A DNA stretch of 43,010 bases from assembly GCA_016871015.1 (NCBI GenBank), contig VFZX01000023.1:1-43010 (forward strand), written 5' to 3'. The translations under genes were made by a program, and so were the position numbers. The DNA is from Acidobacteriota bacterium (GTDB lineage: Bacteria; Acidobacteriota; Terriglobia; Bryobacterales; Bryobacteraceae). Below the pieces are notes generated by a model, which saw only the letters and a program-made list of their open reading frames with translations, ran no database searches and had not been told where the DNA came from. Below are positions 18,106-27,024 of the stretch, in pieces (the stretch's first letter is position 1; every line of letters starts with the position of its first letter).

Positions 18106-18348
18106 ATGCAAAAGGCAACGCTCCCGGTCCTGTCGATGTCGGCCATCCTGATTTTCGGTCTGGGTGCTGTGTCTGCCCAGGCGCTGATTCCACTGTCGAA
18201 ACTGATCCGCAACCCGGTCAAAGGCGAGATCCGGCAGCTCCACTCGGGGAGCGAGCGGATGCGGGCCGAGCGCAACGCCCGGCTCAGCAAGATTGCGCTG
18301 ACGACGCGGGAGATCAACGACCTCGAACTGAACGAACCGCTTCTGTAA
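18106..18348 (+). CDS. Small exported protein, unknown
   Basis: 80 aa. The N-terminus (MQKATLPVLSMSAILIFGLG, then AVSAQA) is a good signal peptide with a likely cut after SAQA. About 54 mature residues remain, rich in Arg, Leu and Glu, with a predicted helical stretch around residues 42-72 (HSGSERMRAERNARLSKIAL). No family was recognised. TGAGG upstream gives a reasonable Shine-Dalgarno for the ATG at 18106. It lies 49 bases after the GT2 gene and 43 before another small exported protein, so the three may be cotranscribed. No Cys or metal-binding cluster is seen. Confidence 0.6.
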   Translation: MQKATLPVLSMSAILIFGLGAVSAQALIPLSKLIRNPVKGEIRQLHSGSERMRAERNARLSKIALTTREINDLELNEPLL

Positions 18349-18391
18349 GGGCGCATGCGCAACATCGAACAGAGCACCCTGGTGGCCTGAC

Positions 18392-18874
18392 ATGCGGACA
18401 CTGTACGTTTACGCCTTCCTGTTCCTCGCCTACGCCGGCAACGATCCCGCGCTGACGGTGAAAACATTCTATTCGGACCTCTTAAAGAACAAGGCCGACG
18501 GCCTCCCGGACTCCGGCGAGCTTGCCAAAATGGCGCCCCATCTGAGCGCGCGGCTGCAGCAGTCGATCAAAACGGCGCAGGCCGAACAGGCCCGCTGCAT
18601 CAAGAAGAACCCCTCGGAAAAACCACCTTGGATCGAGGGATCGATGTTCAGCACGGACTTCGAAGGCTTCACCAGCTTCGAGGTGCAGGCTCCGGCCGAA
18701 GCAGGTGGGAACCGCCGCGTGCTTCCGGTCCGGTTCACGTATCGCGAGCGCGGAGCCAACGTCACCTGGACAGACCACGTGGTTGTGATTCTCGAAAAAG
18801 GCCGCTGGGTGATTGACGATGTCCGGTTCAAGTCCGGCACCCTGGTTCAGGCGCTAGCGGGCAAGGGCTGCTAA
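18392..18874 (+). CDS. Exported DUF3828-like protein
   Basis: 160 aa. A hydrophobic N-terminus (about residues 2-16) fits a signal peptide or short anchor. The body resembles DUF3828, an NTF2-like fold: an early ALTVKTFYSDLL helix and a late strand pair (DHVVVILEKGRWVIDDVRF). The match is by pattern memory and is moderate. Two Cys residues, one at about 69 and one as the final residue, could form a disulfide after export. The gene overlaps the tail of the convergent hydrolase gene by 21 bases. No function can be assigned. Confidence 0.6.
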   Translation: MRTLYVYAFLFLAYAGNDPALTVKTFYSDLLKNKADGLPDSGELAKMAPHLSARLQQSIKTAQAEQARCIKKNPSEKPPWIEGSMFSTDFEGFTSFEVQAPAEAGGNRRVLPVRFTYRERGANVTWTDHVVVILEKGRWVIDDVRFKSGTLVQALAGKGC

Positions 18875-19657
18875 TTCGGTCCGGGCGATGAAGCGGTTCA
18901 CCAGTGCGGCCACGGCCTCCGGCTGCTGGATGAGCAGTGCGTGTGACGCGCCTTCCACCCAGGCGAGCTCGATGTTCGGCCGGTCCGGGATGCGCATCAC
19001 GTCGCGGGACGGCCTCGGGCGTCCCCGGTCTCCCCAGATCTCCAGGATCGGAACCTTGGTTGCAAGAAGGATTGGCAGCCCGTCCCACTGCCGCCAAACG
19101 GAGGCGAATGCCTTGCTCTCCGCTTCGGTAAACCCTGCAAGCCCCCGCTTCCGCTGCTCCAGCCGGATGCGGTCCTGCTCCGGGGTGAGAGTGGTGTCGG
19201 GTCCGGTACCGAAGGCTTCGCGCAGCACCTCATGATGAGTCCAGCCCTCAATTGCAATGGCTCCGGCCACGGAGCCGGGACGGCGTCCGGCGATCTCGAT
19301 CGCCAGCATTCCACCGATGCTATGGCCGCCCACGTAGAACCGGTTGATCCCCAGCTTGCCGGCCGCCGCCAGCACGTCGCCGGCGAACATCTCCATCGAG
19401 GGGCCGGGCGCCGGGGGCTGGCTGTTCCCATGTCCCCGCAACTCGACACAAATCACCGGAACATTGGGCGAGATCCCGGCTGTCAGCGAGTCGAGCACAT
19501 GCCGGTCCCCGAAGCTTCCTGGAATCAGGATCAGCGGGGCAGTGGTCCTCCCGGTCCCATTCCGGACCGAATACGAGATGGTTGCGCCATCTGGCCGGCG
19601 AACCTCGCCGGCGCGCGCCCCAAGCGCTGTCAGAAGGAAGAGTCCGCGCCGTGTCAT
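18854..19657 (-). CDS. Alpha/beta hydrolase
   Basis: 267 aa. Classic alpha/beta-hydrolase fold: an N-terminal export-like segment (MTRRGLFLLTALGARAG), strand plus oxyanion loop LILIPGSFGDRH, CVELRGHGNSQPP, and the nucleophile elbow GGHSIGGM. An acid-site segment (LEIWGDRGRPRPS) and the catalytic His in EGASHALL complete the triad. A twin Arg near the start (TRRGLF) could indicate Tat export, but the hydrophobic stretch is short. Substrate unknown; esterase or lactonase activity is most likely. Divergent from the DUF1175 gene and overlaps the DUF3828-like gene tail to tail. Confidence 0.85.
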   Translation of the reverse strand: MTRRGLFLLTALGARAGEVRRPDGATISYSVRNGTGRTTAPLILIPGSFGDRHVLDSLTAGISPNVPVICVELRGHGNSQPPAPGPSMEMFAGDVLAAAGKLGINRFYVGGHSIGGMLAIEIAGRRPGSVAGAIAIEGWTHHEVLREAFGTGPDTTLTPEQDRIRLEQRKRGLAGFTEAESKAFASVWRQWDGLPILLATKVPILEIWGDRGRPRPSRDVMRIPDRPNIELAWVEGASHALLIQQPEAVAALVNRFIARTELAALAR

Positions 19658-19693
19658 CGCCGTTTCTTCAGGGTACGCCCCGCAACGCCAGTT

Positions 19694-19701
19694 TGTATAC
19701 T
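19694..19701. promoter_or_regulatory. Overlapping divergent -10 boxes (hydrolase / DUF1175 operon)
   Basis: The 6-base palindrome GTATAC at 19695-19700 yields TATACT on the plus strand (19696-19701), 7 bases before the ATG at 19709. It also yields TATACA on the minus strand (19694-19699), about 36 bases before the hydrolase ATG at 19657. The plus-strand spacing predicts a leaderless transcript, though GAGGTGG directly before the ATG could also be read as a too-close Shine-Dalgarno. No clear -35 either way. Confidence 0.45.
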
Positions 19702-19708
19702 GAGGTGG

Positions 19709-20377
19709 ATGTGGGCCGCACTCGTGCTTTCGGTCGCGGCCGCGCCAGCGGCGGCATCATCCCACCTCTTGACCGACCCGGCCGACCGGGACGCCTTCCG
19801 CCGATGGTTCACCTTCCTGTCTGAGTCGCTGTTCTTCCGCGACACCGCCGCCCTGCCACGCGATGTTGGCGACTGCGCCGGGCTGGTCCGGTTCGCTTAC
19901 CGCGAGGCGTTGCGCAAGCACGATGGCCGCTGGGCCGCGGACTTGGGACTCCCGGAGGTCCCGCCGATTCCCACCGTGCGCCAGTACAATTTTCCGTTCA
20001 CTCCCACCAAGTCGCTGTTGTTCCGGATCTCACCCGGCGCCTGGGCCGAATTCGCTGATGCCCGCACCCTGATGCAGCTCAACGCGCGCAGGGTGAGCGC
20101 CGGAATGGGCCGCGCTCAGCCAGGCGACATTCTTTTCTATTACCATGTCGGCCAGGAGTCGCCGTATCACCTGATGGTGTATTTGGCAGACAGCATGCTT
20201 GAGAAAAAAGCAGGTCCGTTTGTGGTCTACCATACTGGGCCCATTGACGGAAAACCGGGAGAAGTCCGGCGCCCCGCGCTCGCGGAACTGATGAAGCATT
20301 CCGAGCCACGCTGGCGGCCGGTCGAGGGCAATCCCTCGTTTCGAGGAGTCTACCGATGGAATCTAATCTCGCAATGA
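19709..20377 (+). CDS. DUF1175 (YfaT-like) exported protein
   Basis: 222 aa, exported. A signal peptide (MWAALVLSVAAAPAAASS) precedes a DUF1175 domain, the family of E. coli YfaT, whose gene also sits next to an alpha-2-macroglobulin gene (yfaS). The core resembles NlpC/P60-type papain-like folds: GDCAGLVRFAYREAL with Cys56, then a PGDILFYYHVGQ strand and YHLMVYL with His154. A Cys-His pair spaced like this suggests a peptidase or amidase on cell-wall peptides, but that is inference. The start at 19709 is the first ATG giving a clean signal peptide; the upstream open frame to 19232 lies in the hydrolase gene. Its stop overlaps the next start as ATGA, heading a six-gene operon. Confidence 0.85.
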   Translation: MWAALVLSVAAAPAAASSHLLTDPADRDAFRRWFTFLSESLFFRDTAALPRDVGDCAGLVRFAYREALRKHDGRWAADLGLPEVPPIPTVRQYNFPFTPTKSLLFRISPGAWAEFADARTLMQLNARRVSAGMGRAQPGDILFYYHVGQESPYHLMVYLADSMLEKKAGPFVVYHTGPIDGKPGEVRRPALAELMKHSEPRWRPVEGNPSFRGVYRWNLISQ

Positions 20378-23300
20378 TCAGGCGCTTGGTGTGGATGGGT
20401 GCGCTCGCTGTGGCGCTCCCCACGGTCGCGCAGCAGGAGGAAGGACGCGTGTTCTTTTCGCTGTCAAGCGATCGCACCTACGCGCCCGCCGACACACCCA
20501 GGATCCAGCTCTGGGGCCAAGGCATCCGCAAGGTCAATTTCCGGCTCTACAGGGTCGAGGATCCGGTGAAGTTCTTTGAGAATCTCCGCGACGACCACAA
20601 CTTTGGCGGACGCATGGCCCATCAATCGCGCCACCTCACACGGCTCGAGCGGCTGCGGCGCTGGAAAGTGTCGATGCGGGACCGCACCCGGGGACTGATG
20701 AAGGCGCAGTTCCAGGGTCCGGCGCGCGATGAATTGCGGAGCTCTCTCGCCGCCCGCCAGGCGCCACGCAAAGCCGCGGCTCCTCCGGAAGTGGTCACCT
20801 ACGCCGAGCTGCCCGTGTTGAATCAGCAACAGGTCGTGGCAACCTGGGAACAGCCGTTTAACCCCAAGAACCGTTGGGAGTCGGCTTCGGTTCCGATTCC
20901 GGCCAAAGGAAAAGGACTCTACCTCGTTGAGGCGATGCATGGTCCGCTGTTCGCCTACACGATCATCTCAGTGACCGATATCGGGATCATCGCCAAGGGA
21001 AGTCCCGGGAAGCTGCTGGCCCGCGTCGTGCACCGTGACACCGGTGCGCCGCAGCCGGGAGTTCCGGTGATCGTGTACGCCTCGGACAAATCCAAGCGGT
21101 ACGCCGACTCCAAGACCGACGCCAACGGATTCGTGGAAGCTCCCATTGGGGACGAGCGTCCTGATTCCGCACTGGTACTGGCGCGGCAGGGCAGCGACTT
21201 CGCGATGGTCTCCATGTATGGAGGATCGCTCGGGACCCATAGCGAGGACACGGCGGCCTACATCTACACGGACCGTCCCATCTACCGTCCCGGCCACACC
21301 GTCTACTCCCGGGCGATCATTCGGGGCCGCACACCAAAGGGGCTCATCGTTCCTAAAGGGGACGTCCGGTTCGAAGTGGATGATTCGGACGGCAAGAGGG
21401 TGCACCAAGCCTCGCCTTCCATGTCGGCGGCCGGAGCCGTCAACGGCAAGTTCGAGATCCCGGCCAATGCCCCCCTGGGACGCTACTACATTACGTTGCG
21501 GGTTGGCGAAAACAGCCTGGGCGGCATGTTCCAGGTGGAGGAGTACCGGAAGCCGGAGTACGAGGTCCGCGTGACATCCAAGGAGCGCCGCGTGTTGCAG
21601 GGCGCCGGGATTGCGGCCACCATCGACGCGCGTTACTTCTTCGGCGAACCAGTGGCGGGCGCCAAAGTGACTTATGTTGTCCACCGTTCGCGCTACTGGC
21701 CTCCCTATTACGACATGGACGAAGAGGAGGACAACGCCTCGGAAGACTCGCCCTTCGCGCAGCGGGAGCAGGTGCTTGAAGAGCAGGGAGTCCTCGACCA
21801 GGACGGGAAGCTGAACATCACCATTCCGACGGAAAGCACCACGCACGACCTGTCCTACCGCATCGAAGCCCGTGTCACGGACGAAGCCGGGATTGAGATC
21901 TCGGGCGCCGGATTCACCATCGCCACCGTGGCCCAGTATGCCGTCTCGATCTATCCGGAGCGGTACGTTTATGAGCCGGGCGCCAAGGCCCGCTTCAAGC
22001 TCGAAGCGCGGGACTACGATGGCGCTCCCGTGCCCAACGTAAAGTTCAACGTGGAGCTGGAATCCTATTCCTGGAGTGACGGCAAGCGCAAGTTCGGCGA
22101 AGTTCTCGGACGCGGGGACGCGGTCTCGGGAGTTGATGGAAAGGCGGCGGTGGAGTTGCCCGTTGGTTCGGGATCGTTGCGCGCCGTGGTCCGGTCGACG
22201 ACGGCCGACCGCCGGGTTGTCCAGGACGATGCGTACGTCTGGGTCACCGGCGGCGCGTTCTCCTGGGGAGGAGCGGACGAGGAGGAGATCCGCATCGTCG
22301 CGGACAAGAAGACCTACGCGGCTGGAGAAACGGCGAAGCTGCTCATTGCCGCCGCCGCTGGCACGCATCTCTGGGTGACGGCGGAGGGCGCCGCCGTCCA
22401 CTCTTCGAAGTTCGTCACTTGCAAGGATTCGACCGTGATGGTCGAGCTTCCGGTCGAGCGGCATTACATGCCGAACTTCTACGTCCAGGTCACGGCGATG
22501 AAGGAGCAGAAGGTATTGACGGGGACTTTGATGGTGAAGGTGCCGCCAGCCGAGCAAAAGCTGTCGATCGACATCAAGCCGTCGAAGCCCGAGTTCAAGC
22601 CGGGCGAGGCGGGAACTTATTCGTTGACCGCCAAGGATGCTGCCGGAAAACCAGTGCAAGGCGAGTTCAGCGTCGGCGTGGTCGACGAGGCCATCTACTC
22701 GGTTGCGCCCGATACCACCAAGGATCCGCTGTCGTTCTTCTATGGCCGGGAGTTCAACCGCGTGAACACGGAAACCTCGCTCACCTACCACTTCAGCGGC
22801 GAGGCGGGCAGACGCCGGATGCAACTGGCCCGCGTGCGTCCGTTCACTCCGCGCGCGCAGTTGAAGCCGGAACGCCTGGTTCAGCCCAAGGTGCGAAAAG
22901 TGTTCCCGGACACCGCCTTTTGGCAGGCCGACGTGCGGACTGACGCCAATGGACGGGCCACGGTCAAGCTGAACTTCCCCGATGCGCTCACCACCTGGCG
23001 TACCACGGTCCGCGGCATCACGGCGGACCATAAGGCTGGCGCCGCCATCAACAAGGTGATCGCGCGCAAGTACCTGATGGTCCGGATGGGGGCGCCGCGG
23101 TTCTTCCGGTTGGGGGATGAGATCACCGTCCCCGTGATCGCTCAGAATTATCTGACGTCGGAGAAGCGCGTCCGCATTTCGCTCGAAGCCAAGGGACTCG
23201 AGCTCCAGCAATCGGCATCGCAGGACCTCACAGTGCCGAGCAAGGCCACGGCGGCGGTCGACTACCGCCTGAAGGTTCCCCCGGGACGCGAAGCCGTGCT

Positions 23301-24978
23301 GCTGGCCAAGGCGCTGTCGGATGAGGAGTCCGACGCGCTGGAGCTGACCATCCCGGTGGTGCCGTTCGGCGTCAAGATGAGCGAATCACACGGCGGATCG
23401 ATGACTACCAACGGGGAGGCGGGTGCGGACCTGAACATCCCAGCCAGCGCCGAGGCGTCTTCACGTGAGCTTGAAATCAGTGTGGCGCCGTCGGTGGCGG
23501 GAACGATGTTCGACGCTTTGGACTACCTGACCGCGTTTCCGTATGGCTGCACCGAGCAGACCATGTCGAGTTTTCTGCCCAACGTGATCGTCTCGCAGGC
23601 CGTCCACTCGCTGAATCTCAAGACCTCCGTGGATACCAAGGCCCTCGGAAAGAAAGTCCAGGCCGGGCTCGACCGGCTGTACGGATTCCAACACGATGAC
23701 GGCGGATGGGGCTGGTGGAAGGAAGACGACTCGGATCCTTTCATGACCGCCTACGTGGTCGCCGGGTTGTCTCAAGCCCGGTCCGCGGGTCATGACGTTG
23801 ACAAGGCACGGATCGACCGCGGAGTGAAGTGGCTGATGGATTCCGGGTTCCTGAAGCGGGGTCCGGGCCAGGCGAGAGCCTACGCCGCGTACGCGCTGGC
23901 GCTGGCGGGCAAGAGCTCGAAGGAGTTGAACAACGACTTGTTCGCCGAAAGGAAGTCCCTCGATGCCTATGCCGCGGCAATGCTTGGGCTGGCGCTCATG
24001 CAATCGGGTGACCCCCGCGTGGCGGCGGTGGCCGGCGAGGTCGAGGCGTTGGTGAAGACCTCCGGGACGGAAGCCTGGTGGGAGGCCTCAAAGGACGGTA
24101 TGCTCGACATCTTCGCCGATGTCCGGCCGGAAGCGACCGCGTTGGCGGTGAAGCTACTGTCGAATCGCAACCCCAAGAGTCCGCTGCTGCCCAAGGCCGC
24201 GCTGTGGCTGGTGAATCACCGCACCGGCGGTTACTACTGGAATTCGACCAAGCAGACCGCGATGGTCATCCACGGGCTCACGGACTACTTGAAGCATTCC
24301 GGCGAGCTCCAGCCCAACGTCGCGCTGCTGGTTACGGTGAATGGCCGCCAGGTCTTGTCCAGGAAGTACACGGCTTCCGATTCGCTCGCGCCGGCAACCA
24401 TCCGGCTGCGGGGCGGGGAATTGCAGGCAGGCGCGAACAAGGTCCGGGTGGTCCGCAGCGGGGAAGGCCGCCTCTACTGGTCGGCGCGGGCGAACTACCA
24501 TAACCCCAATGGTCCGGAATCGCGAACGGACCGCAAGCTCGGTATCACGCGCGAGTACTTCCGCATGGCCGCCGCCGACCGCGGAGGAAAGATCGTCTAT
24601 CAGCTTGAGCCGCTGTCCGGCCCGGTGAAGCAGGGAGACTTGCTGTTGGCCCGGCTCACCGTCTCAGGCGACCCGTGGCGTTACATCTTAGTCGAGGATC
24701 CATTGCCGCCGGGCGCGGAGACCGTGAAGCGGGACGACCTGTACGAGTTTGCGTCCAAGCCGCCATGGTGGACCTACTGGTTCACCAGGAGGGAAATGCG
24801 AGATGACCGGGTCGCCTTCTTCCAGACCTACTTCAGCCGCCCCAGCGGGGACTTCATGTACCTGATGAAGGTGTCCAATCCGGGCATGTTCCGGGTGAGT
24901 CCCGCGCGGGTGGAGGCGATGTACGAGCCCGAGTATTTCGCGACCAGCAGGAGCCAGACGCTGGAGGTGCTCCGATGA
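20374..24978 (+). CDS. Bacterial alpha-2-macroglobulin with thioester motif
   Basis: 1534 aa, periplasmic protease-trapping protein of the bacterial alpha-2-macroglobulin family. A signal peptide (MIRRLVWMGALAVALPTVAQ) has no lipobox Cys, so the protein should be soluble in the periplasm rather than a lipoprotein like E. coli YfhM. The conserved Ig-like macroglobulin segment YTDRPIYRPGHTVYSRA lies at about residue 305. The macroglobulin core motif FPDTAFWQADVRTDANGRA follows, then the thioester GCTEQ with Cys1059 and Gln1062, and the alpha/alpha toroid segment GGWGWWKEDDSDPFMTAYV. The start at 20374 overlaps the DUF1175 stop as ATGA; an ATG 18 bases earlier is possible. Traps and covalently binds attacking proteases in the known model. 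Confidence 0.93.
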   Translation: MIRRLVWMGALAVALPTVAQQEEGRVFFSLSSDRTYAPADTPRIQLWGQGIRKVNFRLYRVEDPVKFFENLRDDHNFGGRMAHQSRHLTRLERLRRWKVSMRDRTRGLMKAQFQGPARDELRSSLAARQAPRKAAAPPEVVTYAELPVLNQQQVVATWEQPFNPKNRWESASVPIPAKGKGLYLVEAMHGPLFAYTIISVTDIGIIAKGSPGKLLARVVHRDTGAPQPGVPVIVYASDKSKRYADSKTDANGFVEAPIGDERPDSALVLARQGSDFAMVSMYGGSLGTHSEDTAAYIYTDRPIYRPGHTVYSRAIIRGRTPKGLIVPKGDVRFEVDDSDGKRVHQASPSMSAAGAVNGKFEIPANAPLGRYYITLRVGENSLGGMFQVEEYRKPEYEVRVTSKERRVLQGAGIAATIDARYFFGEPVAGAKVTYVVHRSRYWPPYYDMDEEEDNASEDSPFAQREQVLEEQGVLDQDGKLNITIPTESTTHDLSYRIEARVTDEAGIEISGAGFTIATVAQYAVSIYPERYVYEPGAKARFKLEARDYDGAPVPNVKFNVELESYSWSDGKRKFGEVLGRGDAVSGVDGKAAVELPVGSGSLRAVVRSTTADRRVVQDDAYVWVTGGAFSWGGADEEEIRIVADKKTYAAGETAKLLIAAAAGTHLWVTAEGAAVHSSKFVTCKDSTVMVELPVERHYMPNFYVQVTAMKEQKVLTGTLMVKVPPAEQKLSIDIKPSKPEFKPGEAGTYSLTAKDAAGKPVQGEFSVGVVDEAIYSVAPDTTKDPLSFFYGREFNRVNTETSLTYHFSGEAGRRRMQLARVRPFTPRAQLKPERLVQPKVRKVFPDTAFWQADVRTDANGRATVKLNFPDALTTWRTTVRGITADHKAGAAINKVIARKYLMVRMGAPRFFRLGDEITVPVIAQNYLTSEKRVRISLEAKGLELQQSASQDLTVPSKATAAVDYRLKVPPGREAVLLAKALSDEESDALELTIPVVPFGVKMSESHGGSMTTNGEAGADLNIPASAEASSRELEISVAPSVAGTMFDALDYLTAFPYGCTEQTMSSFLPNVIVSQAVHSLNLKTSVDTKALGKKVQAGLDRLYGFQHDDGGWGWWKEDDSDPFMTAYVVAGLSQARSAGHDVDKARIDRGVKWLMDSGFLKRGPGQARAYAAYALALAGKSSKELNNDLFAERKSLDAYAAAMLGLALMQSGDPRVAAVAGEVEALVKTSGTEAWWEASKDGMLDIFADVRPEATALAVKLLSNRNPKSPLLPKAALWLVNHRTGGYYWNSTKQTAMVIHGLTDYLKHSGELQPNVALLVTVNGRQVLSRKYTASDSLAPATIRLRGGELQAGANKVRVVRSGEGRLYWSARANYHNPNGPESRTDRKLGITREYFRMAAADRGGKIVYQLEPLSGPVKQGDLLLARLTVSGDPWRYILVEDPLPPGAETVKRDDLYEFASKPPWWTYWFTRREMRDDRVAFFQTYFSRPSGDFMYLMKVSNPGMFRVSPARVEAMYEPEYFATSRSQTLEVLR

Positions 24979-25406
24979 TCCGTTTGTTTGCCGAGCAGGC
25001 AGTGGGAATCGCTTTGATTCTCGGGTTGCTGTACTACTGGACCGGACTCCCGGAGGGCAGCGTGGGGGAGTTGGCCGCCTCGTCGATGCTGCTGCTCGCC
25101 TCGCTGGCGGGACTTGCGTTTCTCTCGTGGCGGGGCGTCCAGCGGCTGCGGCAGTTTCCTCCCCGGGGTTGGTTCCAGGCGGTGGCTCTGGTTGGGTTCT
25201 TCCTGGCGGGGCTTGCCTTTGCCTACTGGATCGCCTGGTGGATCCCAGCGCTCTCGAGCCTCACGGCCCAGACGGCCAGCATGGTGCTCCGGTTCGGAGC
25301 CGGGTACTTTGTGGCGGTCGCCGGGTGGGTGGGATTGCTTCGTGTGCTGGCTAGCCTCAAGCCCCAGACCTCGCGTGCCGCCGCTGGAGCACCGCTTGTA
25401 CAATAA
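24975..25406 (+). CDS. Four-TM inner-membrane protein, unknown
   Basis: 143 aa with four clear hydrophobic segments at about residues 8-24, 34-52, 66-86 and 100-124. The short loop between TM2 and TM3 carries several Arg (SWRGVQRLRQFPPRGW), suggesting that side faces the cytoplasm. No family recognised. GGAGG at 24963-24967 with a 7-base spacer fixes the start, and the ATG overlaps the macroglobulin stop as ATGA. Tight coupling suggests it works with the macroglobulin, for example as a membrane partner, but this is positional inference only. Confidence 0.75.
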   Translation: MIRLFAEQAVGIALILGLLYYWTGLPEGSVGELAASSMLLLASLAGLAFLSWRGVQRLRQFPPRGWFQAVALVGFFLAGLAFAYWIAWWIPALSSLTAQTASMVLRFGAGYFVAVAGWVGLLRVLASLKPQTSRAAAGAPLVQ

Positions 25407-25411
25407 GAGCA

Positions 25412-26599
25412 GTGCTGTTCCTGCTGCTGTTTTTACAGGCGGTTGACCACCAGGCGGACGGGATCAAGGCTCTCGAAGCCAAGCAGTATCCGGCCGCTGT
25501 GGCCGCGTTTGAGAAAGCGGTCGCGGCCGATGCCTCCGACTACGGCGCGCATTTTCACCTTGGGCTGGCGCAGAGTCTCGCGGGGAACTCCGGCGCTGCC
25601 GTGTCGTCCTATCGAAAGACGCTCGAGCTGAAGCCGGGGCTCTACGAGGCGGAGTTGAACCTCGGAGTGGTGCTGCTCGACACGCGCCAGCACGCGGAGG
25701 CAATTGATCCGCTCAAGTCCGCGGTGTCGAAAAAGCCGGGCGAGTTCCGGCCCAACTACTACCTGGCGGAATCCTATCTCGCCAACGGCCAGGCTGCCGA
25801 GGCCGAGCCCCACTATCGAAAAGCGCTTGAAGCGGATGCCTCCGCGGCGCCCGCCAAAGCGGGACTCGCGCGGTCTCTCCTGCGCCAGGGGAATCTAACC
25901 GGCGCAGCTCCGTTGATGCGGGAGATTGGAGACACGGACGGGCTCCTCGAACTCGCCGCGCTGTTTGAGAAGAACAAAGACCAGGCGGGCGCGATCGCCA
26001 TCTATCAGGCCGTGCCGCCTTCTCCCGCGGTACGGGAAAGGCTGGGCAATCTGCTGATCGAAACAGGCAAGCCGGAGGAGGCGATTCCGCACCTGGAGGC
26101 CGCCGTCAAGGAGTCACCGAGCGCCGCCAACCGGTACGCCCTGGCAACCGCCTACCTTCGTACGAAGCGTGCGGACCTCGCGGCCGCGTCGATCGGGCAG
26201 GCGCTGGCGGCCGATCCGGCGAATAATGAGCTCCGCCTCGCGCACGCCGGCCTGCTCCGCGATCAGCGCAACTTTGCCGCCGCGGCCAAGGAGTTCTGGC
26301 AGGTGGCCCAGGCGCGGCCCGATTCGCGCGACGCCTGGAACGGGCTGGCAACGATGATGCTGTCGCTCGAAAACTATCCCCAGGCGATTGCCGCGTTCAA
26401 CCGCCTGGAGGCGCTCGGCGAGCCCAACCCTGGGATGTACTTTCTCCGCGCGATCGCGTACGATAAGACCAAGCAGTACGAGCCGGCGATGGCGAGTTAC
26501 CAGAAGTTCCTGTCGCTTTGCAAGGACCGCTTCCCAGACGAGGAATTCAAGGCCCGGCAGCGGATTAAGGTGATTCAGAAGGAATTGAGCAAGCGATGA
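25412..26599 (+). CDS. Exported TPR-repeat protein
   Basis: 395 aa. A short hydrophobic leader (MLFLLLFLQA) is followed by about ten tetratricopeptide-type helical repeats, for example GIKALEAKQYPAAVAAFEKA, GAHFHLGLAQSLAGNSGAAV, FRPNYYLAESYLANGQAAEA and NRYALATAYLRTKRADLAAA. These form a protein-binding superhelix. It starts with GTG at 25412, 5 bases after the previous stop. TACAAT lies 7 bases before this GTG, so an additional internal promoter is possible. It ends in ATGA overlap with the next gene. Partner unknown; operon context points to an envelope scaffold with the macroglobulin system. Confidence 0.85.
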   Translation: MLFLLLFLQAVDHQADGIKALEAKQYPAAVAAFEKAVAADASDYGAHFHLGLAQSLAGNSGAAVSSYRKTLELKPGLYEAELNLGVVLLDTRQHAEAIDPLKSAVSKKPGEFRPNYYLAESYLANGQAAEAEPHYRKALEADASAAPAKAGLARSLLRQGNLTGAAPLMREIGDTDGLLELAALFEKNKDQAGAIAIYQAVPPSPAVRERLGNLLIETGKPEEAIPHLEAAVKESPSAANRYALATAYLRTKRADLAAASIGQALAADPANNELRLAHAGLLRDQRNFAAAAKEFWQVAQARPDSRDAWNGLATMMLSLENYPQAIAAFNRLEALGEPNPGMYFLRAIAYDKTKQYEPAMASYQKFLSLCKDRFPDEEFKARQRIKVIQKELSKR

Positions 26600-27024
26600 G
26601 ACTGGCGATTGCGATTCTTTCAACGGCCGCGTGGCTCGCGGCGGCGGACCTGGCCGGAGTAAAGGCAGAGCCCGACTTGGAGCGGAGGTCCGAGTTCGCA
26701 TTGGCCAACGCCGACAAGGCGCTCGATGAAGCGCGCAAGGCGCTCGATCAGGGACAGGAAACGGAGTTAAAGACGGCGATCGATGAGGTCCACCAGTCCC
26801 TGGTGCTGAGCAAGGAGTCGCTGGTCCAGTCGGGCAAGAATGCCCGCCGGAATCCGAAGTACTTCAAGAAGGCCGAGATTGGGATCCGGAAGCTCATCCG
26901 GCGGCTGGAGACGTTCAAGCTCGAAGTCCATGTCGATGAGCGCGAGCCGGTAGAGAAGCTGATCACGCGCGCTCACGAGCTGCAGGACGAGATCATGTTG
27001 ATGGTGTTCAAGAAGAAGAAATGA
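26596..27024 (+). CDS. Exported helical protein, unknown
   Basis: 142 aa. Signal peptide (MRLAIAILSTAAWLAAA), then an almost wholly charged, helical mature part, with heptad-like patterns such as NADKALDEARKALDQGQETE and RKLIRRLETFKLEV, ending in a KKKK tail. It reads like a small four-helix or coiled-coil periplasmic protein. No family recognised. ATGA overlaps join it to both the TPR gene and the next gene. Confidence 0.75.
   Translation: MRLAIAILSTAAWLAAADLAGVKAEPDLERRSEFALANADKALDEARKALDQGQETELKTAIDEVHQSLVLSKESLVQSGKNARRNPKYFKKAEIGIRKLIRRLETFKLEVHVDEREPVEKLITRAHELQDEIMLMVFKKKK

Noticed and set aside
20968-23211. 747-codon minus-strand open frame inside the macroglobulin gene
   Set aside because: It is a GC-rich antisense shadow; the translation is His/Arg/Val-rich and low in information, while the plus strand has clear macroglobulin motifs.
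25399-25404. TACAAT 7 bases before the TPR GTG as a further leaderless promoter
   Set aside because: It overlaps the stop of the preceding gene in a tight operon, so chance is likely; kept only as a remark in the gene entry.
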